A DNA stretch of 64,000 nt from Acidimicrobiaceae bacterium (GTDB lineage Bacteria > Actinomycetota > Acidimicrobiia > Acidimicrobiales > RAAP-2), in contig DAIDKS010000024.1 in assembly GCA_027449885.1 (NCBI GenBank), forward strand, positions 51,099 through 115,098, given 5' to 3'. Below, one piece after another: positions 34,986-43,054 of this stretch. Both the position numbers and the translations under genes were made by a program. The number at the start of each line of letters is the position of its first letter. Positions within the stretch are counted from its first letter, which is position 1. Under the pieces are notes generated by a model. It was not told the origin of the DNA and searched no databases. It saw only the letters and a program-made list of their open reading frames with translations.

Positions 34986-36018
34986 GCGTGACGTCCGGGT
35001 CGACGACGACGAGTGCCTTGCCCCGGTTCTCGCCGCGGAAGAGGCCGGCGAGGACGCGGGGGGCGGCGTCGAGGCCCGGGGTCAGCTCCTCGCGGTGGTG
35101 GAGTGCGCCCGATCGCACGAGCGCCGCGAGCTCGCTCTGAGCCTGCGCGTAGCGGTCCGCGAAGTCGAAGACGATGAAGCCCCGCAGCGTGAGCCGGCGG
35201 AAGATCGCCTGAGTGAGATTGCGCGGTCCCGCCACGGACGACGTCGCGTTGTACTGGTCGATAGCCCCACAGAGGACCACCCGACCGTGACGCGCCATCG
35301 CGTCGAGCCCCGACTCCAGCATCGCGCCGCCCACGTTGTCGAAGAAGAGGTCGACCCCGTTCGGGACGAGCGACGCGAGCGCGCCGCGCACGTCGTCGCG
35401 GCGGTAGTCGATGCACGCGTCGTAGCCGAACTCCGCGACGGCGAGTGCGCACTTCTCGGGCCCGCCGGCGACGCCGATCACGCGGCTCGCCCCTCCCGCC
35501 CGCGCGAGCTGCCCGACGACCGACCCCGTCGCGCCCGCGGCGCCCGAGACGAGCACCGCGTCCCCCGCGGTGAACCGCCCGACGTCGCGGAGTCCGAAGT
35601 AGGCGGTGAGTCCGGTGGTCCCCAGGACGTTGAGCACCGTGGGCAGGTCGACGCCCAACCCCTTCGGGACCACGGTGAAGGGATGCCGATCGTCGGCGAT
35701 CACGAACTCCTGCCAGCCCGTCACGCCGGTGACCACGTCACCGACGCGATAGCCCGGGTGGCGACTCTCCACCACGACCCCCGCCCCCACGCCGCGGATG
35801 ACGCGGCCGAGTCCGATCGGAGGCAGGTACCCGGGGGCGTCGTCCATCCAGGTGCGGATGGTGGGGTCGATGGAGAGCAGGCCCACCCGGACGAGGGCTT
35901 GCGACTCCTCGCACGTGGGGATCGGGCCCTCGATCACCTCCGTCGTCGACGGTCCGATCTCCCCCGTCGGGCGCTCGCGCAGGACGATCTGGCGCTGTTG
36001 TCGCGTCGTGGTGCTCAC
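34978..36018 (-). CDS. Zinc-independent MDR oxidoreductase (NADP-dependent, CurA/leukotriene B4 dehydrogenase type)
   Basis: 346 aa medium-chain reductase. It begins RQIVLRERPTGEIG, has IRTWMDDAPGYLPPIGLG as in CurA/YncB proteins, and a Rossmann motif AVLVSGAAGATGSVVGQLA followed by RVIGVAGGPEKC and GVDLFFDNVGGAML. It lacks the zinc-ligand cysteines of alcohol dehydrogenases. Predicted to reduce alpha-beta unsaturated carbonyls with NADPH. The -10 box of its promoter overlaps the stop codon of the upstream transporter gene. Confidence 0.87.
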   Translation of the reverse strand: MSTTTRQQRQIVLRERPTGEIGPSTTEVIEGPIPTCEESQALVRVGLLSIDPTIRTWMDDAPGYLPPIGLGRVIRGVGAGVVVESRHPGYRVGDVVTGVTGWQEFVIADDRHPFTVVPKGLGVDLPTVLNVLGTTGLTAYFGLRDVGRFTAGDAVLVSGAAGATGSVVGQLARAGGASRVIGVAGGPEKCALAVAEFGYDACIDYRRDDVRGALASLVPNGVDLFFDNVGGAMLESGLDAMARHGRVVLCGAIDQYNATSSVAGPRNLTQAIFRRLTLRGFIVFDFADRYAQAQSELAALVRSGALHHREELTPGLDAAPRVLAGLFRGENRGKALVVVDPDVTLD

Positions 36019-36030
36019 GGCGCCACGTTA
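36019..36030 (-). promoter_or_regulatory. Leaderless promoter of the MDR oxidoreductase
   Basis: Minus-strand TAACGT (36030-36025), spacer GGCGCC, GTG at 36018. TAA at 36030-36028 is also the stop codon of the preceding transporter gene. Confidence 0.5.
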
Positions 36031-37161
36031 GGTGGTGCTCCACGCCAGCACGAGCACGGCGGCCGTCACGGTCGACGCCCCGACGAGTGCCCCCCACGCG
36101 AGCGCTCGGCCGAGCCGGGGTTCCGCTCCGACGGCGCGCGCCGATCGCCACCAGAGCAGCCAGGCGAGCGAGCCGGTCACGAAGAGGTTGGGTCCCAGGT
36201 TCAACCCGACGAGGAGGGCGACCGGATGCGCGGGGGGGTGGGCCGCGAGCACGGAGGCCGCGGGAAGGTTGTTGACCAGCACGGTCGCGACGGCGGCCAC
36301 CAGAGCCGTCGCGACGGCCGACTGGTGGCTGAGCCACGCGTCGATCCCGCTCGACGCTCGACCGAGGGTGCCCAGGGCCACCGCGACGCCGAGGAGTCCC
36401 GCGAGCGAGAGGGGCGCCAGGGTGCCCGCGAGCTCTCGCCCGTCGAGGCGACGCTGCCCCGCCCTCACGACGACGGCGATCGCCCCCACCGCGATGACGG
36501 GTAGGGCCGGCGAGCGGGTCGCCAGGATCAGCACCAGTGCGGCTCCCGTGGCGGCGGGACCGAGGTGACCCCGGAGCGGGAGGACGGGTTCGGGTGGGGC
36601 GTACGCCCCCACGCGCCGACGGCCGAGCAGGCTGACCGTGAGGATCCCCACGCCGCTCGCGACGAGAGCGACGATCGCCGTTCGCTGGGCGAACTCCACG
36701 CCGGACATTCGCAGATGGCCCAGCACGATCAGGTTGGTGAGGTTCGAGCCGGGCAGCCAGAGCGACCCGGCGTTCGCCAAGACCACCGTCGCGTAGAGCC
36801 AGGGCTCGACCGGTTCGCGTCGGTGCCGTGCGGCGTGCACGAGGATCGGTGTCATGAAGGCGACCGCGGTGTCGAGGTTCAAGAGGGCCGTCACCACCAC
36901 GACCGCGACCCCGGAGACGGCGTAGACCACGCGACCGTGGCGCGAGACCGCGCCCATCCGGGCGCCCCACCACTCGAAGAGTCCGTCGTCGCGGGCGACG
37001 AGGCCGATCGCGAGCAATCCCGCCACCAGGGCGAAGGGCGGCCAGTCCTGGGTCCACGCGGCTCGTGCGAGCTGCGGTCGCCACGCGAGAGCCGTGAGGC
37101 CCACCGCCACGCCGACGAGGGGCCCACCTCGGGCGACAGCTCGGGCTGGGCCGTGGGTCAC
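36028..37161 (-). CDS. SLC13/ArsB-NhaD type membrane transporter
   Basis: 377 aa with about 10-11 hydrophobic helices. Segments such as LNLDTAVAFMTPILVHAAR and LANAGSLWLPGSNLTNLIVLG correspond to the conserved loops of the ion-transporter superfamily (ArsB, NhaD, CitM), and VNNLPAASVLAAHP to the second half repeat. It may transport an anion or arsenite, or exchange Na+/H+. It follows the radical SAM gene by 21 nt on the same strand. Confidence 0.75.
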   Translation of the reverse strand: MTHGPARAVARGGPLVGVAVGLTALAWRPQLARAAWTQDWPPFALVAGLLAIGLVARDDGLFEWWGARMGAVSRHGRVVYAVSGVAVVVVTALLNLDTAVAFMTPILVHAARHRREPVEPWLYATVVLANAGSLWLPGSNLTNLIVLGHLRMSGVEFAQRTAIVALVASGVGILTVSLLGRRRVGAYAPPEPVLPLRGHLGPAATGAALVLILATRSPALPVIAVGAIAVVVRAGQRRLDGRELAGTLAPLSLAGLLGVAVALGTLGRASSGIDAWLSHQSAVATALVAAVATVLVNNLPAASVLAAHPPAHPVALLVGLNLGPNLFVTGSLAWLLWWRSARAVGAEPRLGRALAWGALVGASTVTAAVLVLAWSTT

Positions 37162-37182
37162 GCCCGCCAGTCTGGCAGGCGC

Positions 37183-38343
37183 CTAGCGAACGGCGAGGTG
37201 GGTTCGTCGAGCGGCGTCGGTCCGCACGCACGCCGGGTCCTCGGCGAGGACGCGGCCGAAGTGGGCGAATGCGCGGGCCCGCGACCCCCCACAGAGACGT
37301 CGATAGTCGCAACGCCCGCACTCGCCCTCAAGGGCGCCCGTACGAATCGTGGTGAGAACCTCGTGGTTGCCGTAGATCTCCGACAGCGGCGTCGCCCTCA
37401 CGTTGCCCAGTCCCTGGGGCAGGAAGCCCGAGGCGTGGACCTCCCCGTCGTAGCCCACGAAGACGATCCCGCGTCCGTCACCGGTCGCGAGCGAGTGGCT
37501 GCGCGTCGCCGTGGCGCGGGGGGCGTCGACGGTCGACAGCTCGTCGCGAAGACGGTCGTAGAGGGGACCGAGCAGGAAGTGATCTCGGGGATCGCCGGGC
37601 GCCTCGCGGCGCTCGGCCTGGACCCGGCGGAAGAAGGGGGCCTCCACCGTCCGCACGGTCTCGCCACGCTCCGTCGCGTCGACCAGGAAGTGGCAGACGT
37701 CCTCGGCCTCAGCCGGCGTCACCTCGGCGAGCTCCACCCCGCGGCCCACACCCACCAGGAAGAAGACCTCCCAGATCCCGACCTGATGCTGTTCGAGGAG
37801 GCGCAGCACGCCCGCCAGCTCGGTCACGTTGCGATTCATGACGGTCGTGTTCACCTGCAGGCGAAAGCCCATCTCGGCGAGCATGTCGAGCGCGTCCATC
37901 GTCCGCTCGAAGTGGCCGGGAATGCCGCGGATCCCGTCGTGGGTCTCCGGCCGCGACCCGTCGAGCGAGATCGAGACGCTGCGCACCCCGAGCTCGTACA
38001 AGCGCTGCATCGCGTCGCGCGTGAGCAGTGGCGTGACCGACGGTGCGACCCCGACGCGGACCTGACGGTCACGGGCGTAGGAGACCAGCTCCTCGAGATC
38101 GGGCCGCGTGAAGCAGTCCCCTCCCGTCAGGATCAGGATCGGCGGATGCCCCGGCATCGCGGCGATCTGGTCGATCAGGTCCCGACCCTCAGCCGTGCTG
38201 AGCTCACCGGGCAGCGGCGTCGTCTGCGCCGACGCACGGCAGTGGCGACAGGCCAATCCGCACGCCTTGGTCATCTCCCAGAAGACCAGGTGGGGCGTTG
38301 ACTCGTAGCGCGTCAACGCGTGATTGAGGGCCTGCTCTCTCAT
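37183..38343 (-). CDS. Radical SAM/SPASM domain protein
   Basis: 386 aa. The radical SAM cluster motif is CGLACRHC (CX3CX2C, about residues 29-36), followed by ILTGGDCFTRPDL (the GGE-like SAM-binding motif) and VSISLDGSRPETHDGIRG. The C-terminal cysteines in LEGECGRCDYRRLCGGSRARA form the auxiliary-cluster SPASM-like region. This matches radical SAM proteins near PqqE, NirJ and AhbD (TIGR04053 type), which act in heme or peptide modification. No precursor peptide is obvious next to it. ATG 38343 has a GGGAG-type ribosome site. Confidence 0.82.
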   Translation of the reverse strand: MREQALNHALTRYESTPHLVFWEMTKACGLACRHCRASAQTTPLPGELSTAEGRDLIDQIAAMPGHPPILILTGGDCFTRPDLEELVSYARDRQVRVGVAPSVTPLLTRDAMQRLYELGVRSVSISLDGSRPETHDGIRGIPGHFERTMDALDMLAEMGFRLQVNTTVMNRNVTELAGVLRLLEQHQVGIWEVFFLVGVGRGVELAEVTPAEAEDVCHFLVDATERGETVRTVEAPFFRRVQAERREAPGDPRDHFLLGPLYDRLRDELSTVDAPRATATRSHSLATGDGRGIVFVGYDGEVHASGFLPQGLGNVRATPLSEIYGNHEVLTTIRTGALEGECGRCDYRRLCGGSRARAFAHFGRVLAEDPACVRTDAARRTHLAVR

Positions 38344-38756
38344 CCCTGCTCCCGGAATCGATCGGTCGATTCCGTGCTACCAGCCACAGCCCGCGCGTTC
38401 GTAGGGTCCAAGGTCCGTATGGGGACGACCGGTCGACGCCGTTTCCGCAGTCGCAACGGGCTCCCCGCCGAGTCGTGAACCGCCGCGTCGCGCACGGGCC
38501 CGGGTTGGTCCACGGGCTCCGGGACGGCCTCGGCGCCGCCCTCGATCTGGCGAGCGACGACGCCGTCCCGGTCCGACGTCCCCAGATCCGCGCGGTCGTG
38601 GCGTCGGGCGACGTCGCGATCGATCTCGTCGCGCACCCGCCCCCGCCGAGCGAGATCGCCGAGTTCGTCCTCGCGGGTGCGCACGGTCGCCTCGGCGTCC
38701 TCCTCGCCCCGACGGCCCTCGCGCCGATGCTCCGTGGCGTCGCGAGTGACTCGAGC
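38344..38756. other. 413-bp region without an assignable gene
   Basis: Apart from the palindrome near the radical SAM start I see no clear gene. One plus-strand frame from GTG 38475 has coding-like composition (for example IAEFVLAGAHGRLGVLL), but it does not end before the antisense acetyltransferase gene and shows no family motif. It may be a decayed gene or chance open frame. Confidence 0.3.
38354..38373. promoter_or_regulatory. Palindrome upstream of the radical SAM gene
   Basis: GGAATCGA (38354-38361) and TCGATTCC (38366-38373) form a perfect 8-bp inverted repeat with a 4-nt centre, 11 nt upstream of the ATG. It is a plausible operator or RNA hairpin. No regulator is identified. Confidence 0.4.
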
Positions 38757-39329
38757 TCACGGCAACGGCGCGGACGGGCCCCCGGCTCGCCAGTCACGCC
38801 GCAGCAGTCCGTAGACCCACGAGTCCGACACCTCGCCGTTCACGATGCAGTCCTCGCGCAGCGTTCCCTCCCTCACGAACCCGAGCTTCTCCAGCACGCG
38901 CGCCGACGCGACGTTCCTCGTGTCGGTCTCGGCCTGCACCCGGTTCAGGACCAGCTCCTCGAAGGCCCACCCCACCAGTGCCGACGCCGCCTCGGTCGCG
39001 TAGCCCCGGCCCCAGGCCGCGCGGGCGTAGCAGTAGCCGAGCGACGCACTGCGGAAGTCCGCGTTCCAGCGGCTCACGCTGCACCATCCGACGGTGGCAC
39101 CGTCGCTGTTCCGCTCCACGGCGAGACGGACTCCGGTTCCCTCCTCCCGCATCTGATGGCTGCGCTCGACGAACGCGTCGGCACGTGCGCGGTCCCGCCA
39201 CGGCGGCGAGTCCCAGTAACGCAGGACCTCCTCATCACGGTGCAGGTCGAACAAGAACCCGGCGTCCTCCTCCGACACCGGGCGGAGCCGCAGGCGCGAC
39301 GTGAGCAGATGCGGGGCCGTCACGGACAC
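38757..39329 (-). CDS. GNAT N-acetyltransferase (RimJ/RimL type)
   Basis: 190 aa. It begins LLTSRLRLRPVSEEDAGFLF, the standard RimJ/RimL opening. It contains VGWCSVSRWNADFRSASLGYCYARAAWGRGYATEA, the acetyl-CoA-binding motif A, and ends with NVASARVLEKLGFVREGTLRE. Likely acetylates an N-terminus or small molecule. GAGACT lies 6 nt before the GTG, consistent with a leaderless mRNA. Last core gene before the mobile element. Confidence 0.87.
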   Translation of the reverse strand: MSVTAPHLLTSRLRLRPVSEEDAGFLFDLHRDEEVLRYWDSPPWRDRARADAFVERSHQMREEGTGVRLAVERNSDGATVGWCSVSRWNADFRSASLGYCYARAAWGRGYATEAASALVGWAFEELVLNRVQAETDTRNVASARVLEKLGFVREGTLREDCIVNGEVSDSWVYGLLRRDWRAGGPSAPLP

Positions 39330-39737
39330 CGCGCCAGTCTCTCGTCACCGCGTCGCCCCGTCAATCGACGCGCCGTGCCGATCCCACCCCTCCCTCGAGG
39401 GCGGAACGACGGCGACACTCCGTACCGACCTCCGAGCAAGAAGGTCACCACGGGCGGCCCCGCCGTCACCGGCCCACGATGGTCGGACCTCCGGCAGTTC
39501 GTCGACACGAGACTCCGGCCACCCTCGTGCGCCGACCCGGGCGTCGCGGACGATGCCCCCGCCCTCGCTCGACCGCGTCGGAAGGACTAAGGCTCGTCGA
39601 CGGGGGGCGCGCATCATCGTCGGTCGCCCCCTGGTACCGACGGCGCGGGAGTCGTGGGCCCGAGCAACGCTCTCGTGGTGGCACTCTCCACGTGTGACAC
39701 AGAAAAATGGTCCGCGCTCACAGAATGGGCTGGCAAC
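39330..39737. other. Chromosome/mobile-element junction region without a gene
   Basis: GC-rich non-coding sequence up to about 39,680 gives way to clearly more AT-rich sequence from about 39,690. I find no convincing gene and, by eye, no repeat of the tRNA-Val 3' end that would mark the left attachment site. Confidence 0.4.
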
Positions 39738-40148
39738 ATGGTAGTTATGCCCTCTGATCAGCACTCTTCCTTCCAACATTGTGCAGCATTGAGGCCAGGT
39801 GGTCAAGTAGAAGGAAGAAGTCAGAGGATTCGACAGAAGCAAAAGCGAATCACCAACGACGACCTTGCTCGAATGAGTCTTAGATATGAAGCCGGTGCCA
39901 CCGTCTATCAACTCAGTGCCGAGTTTGGCATCGATCGGCGCACAGTTGCAGAACGTCTCAAGAAAGAAGGAGTCTCAATGCGCGGCAGATCTCCAACCTC
40001 AGACGAAATCTGTTCGATGGCGACTCTCCGCGCATCCGGACTCTCGATGTTCGAGATAGGTAGCCGATTGGGATTCTGCTACAACACGGTGAGAACTTGT
40101 CTGCGGTCGCACAACACCGGGCACGCACAAATCAATCGAACAACCTAA
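39738..40148 (+). CDS. Small double-HTH DNA-binding protein
   Basis: 136 aa with two helix-turn-helix segments: YEAGATVYQLSAEFGIDRRT (about 54-73) and LRASGLSMFEIGSRLGFCYN (about 100-119), the latter followed by TVRTCLRSHN. The pattern is like the C-terminal Hin-type HTH of serine recombinases, so it may be a recombinase remnant or a small regulator. Codon use is less GC-rich than that of the core genes. It is convergent with the helicase gene at the left end of the element. Confidence 0.6.
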   Translation: MVVMPSDQHSSFQHCAALRPGGQVEGRSQRIRQKQKRITNDDLARMSLRYEAGATVYQLSAEFGIDRRTVAERLKKEGVSMRGRSPTSDEICSMATLRASGLSMFEIGSRLGFCYNTVRTCLRSHNTGHAQINRTT

Positions 40149-40191
40149 TGTGAAGCACTCGCTATGATAGCGGACTAGAGAGGCCTATTGG

Positions 40192-42147
40192 TCACCTTCG
40201 CCTTGGCACCCACCGAGTGATCTGCCGCTTCCACGCTTCTCGAGTACCCACTTCAGTCAAGGAGTGACCTGTCTTCTTGTAACACTTGAAGTCGCACATT
40301 TCATCCGGTATATCGTCCAGAAACGCATGAGAGGTCTGACTGCCTCGAGACTTCGCGCTTACGATCAAATGCAGTGACTTCCGCGCACGAGTCATTGCAA
40401 CGAAGAATGTTAGTCGCGTCATGTAATTCAAGTTCACATTGTCACATCCGATGACCATCACGTGGCGTGCTGACAGGCCCTTGGAACCAACCAAGGTGAG
40501 CAACTCCACCGGTGCCGATGCTCCGGCTGTCTCAATTGCCTCCTCAGCTTCGTCCTCGACGGCAAATATGCCACCTGGGATTGGCGTGACCTCCAACTCC
40601 TCGGCGACAGCACTCGGGTTTGAGATTGCGATCAGTTCTCCGATTGCCTGAACCCTCTCCGCAATCGGTAACGCTGTGCGATCTATGATCGCCGACACTT
40701 CAGAGCACTTTGCCAATGCGTCAGCAATCACGTTGCTTTCAACCTCGGCTAGGGAGCATGACCCGTTGAGGGCACTTTCGATCAGAGGGTGGACTTGAGT
40801 GCCTGTTAGCCCCTCGTAGTGAAGCACTCTCCTCAGGACCCAGTTGTCTGCCTGGATTCCGACCGCGGCGCAATATGTCTGGATTCGTCGGTAGTCATCT
40901 GAATGGCCTGTCGAGATCGTTGACCACTGCGCTAGCCACGACCTAAGCACATCATCGGCCCCATCCGTCTTCAAGAGCCCGAGCCTCTTATCTGGTGTCA
41001 ATATCAACAGAAATGGATCGGTTTCGTCACCTGACTTCATGCGCTCAATATGTTGGTCAAGTTCGGCCTCATGGTCGCTGATGAATTTCTGAATGTAATC
41101 AACCACCGAACTAGGGCTCGGGGTCGCAATCATCTGGACCTTGGGCTCTGACTCTTCAATACTTAGCGGGAGGTAGATCTTCTTGATCGAAGTGTCGAGG
41201 CGACCCTTAGCGATGAAGGCCGAGGCAGCTTGACAAATCCAGTAGCCACAACGACTGCAAAACGGAAGCATCGCGTTTGCAAACTCGCTTCCCTGATAGT
41301 ACGAGATGATGATCTTGGGAAGGCTCACCTTGAGACTTTGATAGAGCGCCTGCTCATCGTCACCTGCAATGAGCACTCCGTCTGCCTTCGCTGTCAGCGA
41401 ACGAATCAAGTGATCTTCCGAAGCGTTGAAGTCCTGGAACTCATCGATGATCCAGTAGGTGTGATCAATCAGACCAGGTTGCTCGTCGATCGCCTCACGG
41501 GCAAGTACAATCAGATCTGCAAAACCAACCGAGTTATAGAACGAAACGATCTTCTCGTAGGTCGCTAGCAACTGTGGCCACTCGTCCAATGAATCGAACT
41601 CCTCCGAGTGAAACATTCGAATGACAGATGCCAGGTTGTAGGAATCTGGAAGTCCACTGTGAAACGCTCGCACATCATTCCAGACCACCTTCATCCACGT
41701 CTCAGTGACGATGTTGGTGTGAGGGTGTCGCTTGTGCTCAGACGAACCGTGACTTCTCTCGAGAATGCTTCGTGCCAGGCCGTGGAGCGTTGATACGGTT
41801 ACTCGTGTTCTGTCGTCCTCACTGAGCTTGGTCGCGACGTCGCCCTGAAGGTCCCTCACTAGCTTTCTCACAAAACTCGACACGTAGACCTTGGCCTTGC
41901 TGTCAGACGCAAGCCAATGACGAATACGGCTGAGGAAGATGAAACTCTTCCCAGAACCAGGTCCGGCCACGACAAGAATTCGAGAGGCTGAATGAGTCGC
42001 TACATACTCTGCGTTGTGGTCACGGTAGGACTTCCTGGCACCGTTATCTAGTTGAGTAAACTCGCTAAGTAGAGCATCGAGTTCTTCATCAAATACTTCG
42101 CCGCCTTCGTTGAAGAGCTCTCGAGGTTGTAATGGTGAGTCGCTCAT
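40192..42147 (-). CDS. SF1 (UvrD/PcrA-like) DNA helicase of the defence operon
   Basis: 651 aa. Walker A is AGPGSGKS (61-68), motif Ia STLHGLARS, motif II DEFQD (235-239), motif III AGDDEQALYQ, motif IV region PFCSRCGYWICQAA where most UvrD proteins have an NYRS-type motif, motif V LVGSKGLSARHVMVIG and motif VI FVAMTRARKSLHLI. It is last in the operon starting with hsdM, and its ATG overlaps the stop of a small upstream ORF (ATGA). The pairing with an OLD nuclease in one operon recalls GajB of Gabija, though this protein is longer and not adjacent to the OLD gene. Confidence 0.85.
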   Translation of the reverse strand: MSDSPLQPRELFNEGGEVFDEELDALLSEFTQLDNGARKSYRDHNAEYVATHSASRILVVAGPGSGKSFIFLSRIRHWLASDSKAKVYVSSFVRKLVRDLQGDVATKLSEDDRTRVTVSTLHGLARSILERSHGSSEHKRHPHTNIVTETWMKVVWNDVRAFHSGLPDSYNLASVIRMFHSEEFDSLDEWPQLLATYEKIVSFYNSVGFADLIVLAREAIDEQPGLIDHTYWIIDEFQDFNASEDHLIRSLTAKADGVLIAGDDEQALYQSLKVSLPKIIISYYQGSEFANAMLPFCSRCGYWICQAASAFIAKGRLDTSIKKIYLPLSIEESEPKVQMIATPSPSSVVDYIQKFISDHEAELDQHIERMKSGDETDPFLLILTPDKRLGLLKTDGADDVLRSWLAQWSTISTGHSDDYRRIQTYCAAVGIQADNWVLRRVLHYEGLTGTQVHPLIESALNGSCSLAEVESNVIADALAKCSEVSAIIDRTALPIAERVQAIGELIAISNPSAVAEELEVTPIPGGIFAVEDEAEEAIETAGASAPVELLTLVGSKGLSARHVMVIGCDNVNLNYMTRLTFFVAMTRARKSLHLIVSAKSRGSQTSHAFLDDIPDEMCDFKCYKKTGHSLTEVGTREAWKRQITRWVPRRR

Positions 42148-42257
42148 GGCGCTATAACCATACGAACCGTCCGTCGCTGAACGATCTCGAAGTTGGGCAA
42201 GCAGACGCCTTCACTTGCAGAAGCGAACACCACTTCATTTAGTAGCTTGTTTCTCAT
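42144..42257 (-). CDS. 37-aa ORF coupled to the helicase gene
   Basis: ATG at 42257 (or in-frame GTG at 42272, giving 42 aa) and stop at 42146-42144, overlapping the helicase ATG as ATGA. The peptide includes LLNEVVFASASEGVCLPNFE and ends in a basic TVRMVIAP. It begins 5-20 nt after the HEPN-like gene stop, filling the gap in the operon. No family recognised. It could be a real small protein or a translational-coupling leader. Confidence 0.4.
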   Translation of the reverse strand: MRNKLLNEVVFASASEGVCLPNFEIVQRRTVRMVIAP

Positions 42258-42275
42258 CTCAGCACTTGACACCCT

Positions 42276-42839
42276 TCAATGTCCTGCCTTGGCGTTAGTC
42301 ACGTTCTTCAACTCTGAGAGCTCAGCGAGATAGTCAAGTAGGAGGCCCCACCCACTTCGTATTCCCTGATAATCAATCTGATCAGGATCGATTCCTTCGC
42401 TGGTTTCAAGCTCGATGGTGCCCCAGAAGATATCAAGCGAATGCAGTATGTCAATGAGCGCTGACAACTGAGAAGTGTCGATGCTGGATTCCGGGTCGAC
42501 CAGTAGTCGTGCGAGTTCATGAGCTATTTCATGTCGATGGTCACTTATGGCGTCGAGTTGACCAGCCTGTTCCGCCGAGAGCGCCCCGCGCTCCACGAGC
42601 CACGCGACAGACGCCCTGAACGTACCCTTGCCAAGCGGGAGGACCTCTGTCGCGTAGTTCGGACTGTAGGTCAGCCCCTCCTCGTTGAACCCAGAAAGGA
42701 AGAAGTCTTTTACACCATCAACGATTGAGGTCTTGACCAACTCATAGCCCGTAAGAAAGGTGCCTGCTCGAACGAGCGCCAGCTTGACATTCTCTGGCGA
42801 GAATTCAATGGACGTCGAATCGTTGCGGCGGCTACTCAT
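42276..42839 (-). CDS. HEPN-like protein with RX4H motif
   Basis: 187 aa, mostly helical. The motif RHEIAH at residues 102-107 fits the RX4-6H signature of HEPN RNases, set in the helix DAISDHRHEIAHELARLL. Preceding helices (VRAGTFLTGYELVKTSIVDG) and the C-terminal IRSGWGLLLDYLAEL recall a widespread uncharacterised bacterial family. HEPN proteins often act as RNA-cleaving toxins or defence effectors, and I infer that here. The ATG at 42839 overlaps the stop of a 72-aa ORF; a longer in-frame start at 42956 would overlap that ORF and is less likely. Confidence 0.6.
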   Translation of the reverse strand: MSSRRNDSTSIEFSPENVKLALVRAGTFLTGYELVKTSIVDGVKDFFLSGFNEEGLTYSPNYATEVLPLGKGTFRASVAWLVERGALSAEQAGQLDAISDHRHEIAHELARLLVDPESSIDTSQLSALIDILHSLDIFWGTIELETSEGIDPDQIDYQGIRSGWGLLLDYLAELSELKNVTNAKAGH

Positions 42840-43054
42840 TGCGAGGCCCCTTGAGCAGCGAAAGGCTTCGCTGGTTGGGGAGCCAGCGCTACGATGCGTT
42901 CCCTCAGATTCAACGGGATGTCGCACCTCCGAAGTGGATGATGCACTTTGGCCCACATGACGGCACCCGAATGGAGATCGATCTGCTGGCCCACATCGCG
43001 GTAGGCGACTGCGCCAAAAGGCATGGACCCTCGAACGACAAGTCGACTAGGCAT
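42836..43054 (-). CDS. 72-aa ORF between DUF2130 and HEPN-like genes
   Basis: ATG 43054 overlaps the DUF2130 stop by 8 nt, and its TGA overlaps the HEPN-like ATG (ATGA at 42839-42836), so it bridges two genes exactly as a real operon member would. The sequence includes [20 protein letters not shown] and [14 protein letters not shown]. No family recognised. In this position it could be an immunity or antitoxin-like partner of the HEPN protein. An internal ATG at 43024 is an alternative start. Confidence 0.45.
   Translation of the reverse strand: MPSRLVVRGSMPFGAVAYRDVGQQIDLHSGAVMWAKVHHPLRRCDIPLNLRERIVALAPQPAKPFAAQGASQ

Noticed and set aside
38475..38756. Plus-strand gene after the radical SAM gene
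   Set aside because: Coding-like composition but no stop before the antisense acetyltransferase gene and no recognisable domain. Kept only as an unassigned region.
39330..39740. Left attachment site as a repeat of the tRNA-Val 3' end
   Set aside because: I looked for the T-arm and acceptor sequence in this region and found no convincing copy. The left boundary rests only on the change in composition.
39345..39911. 188-codon minus-strand frame across the element boundary
   Set aside because: It crosses the GC-rich/AT-rich junction, has no motif and overlaps the double-HTH gene.
42840..42956. N-terminal extension of the HEPN-like gene to ATG 42956
   Set aside because: The extension is low-complexity-like, overlaps the 72-aa ORF, and the ATGA overlap at 42839 gives a better operon fit.
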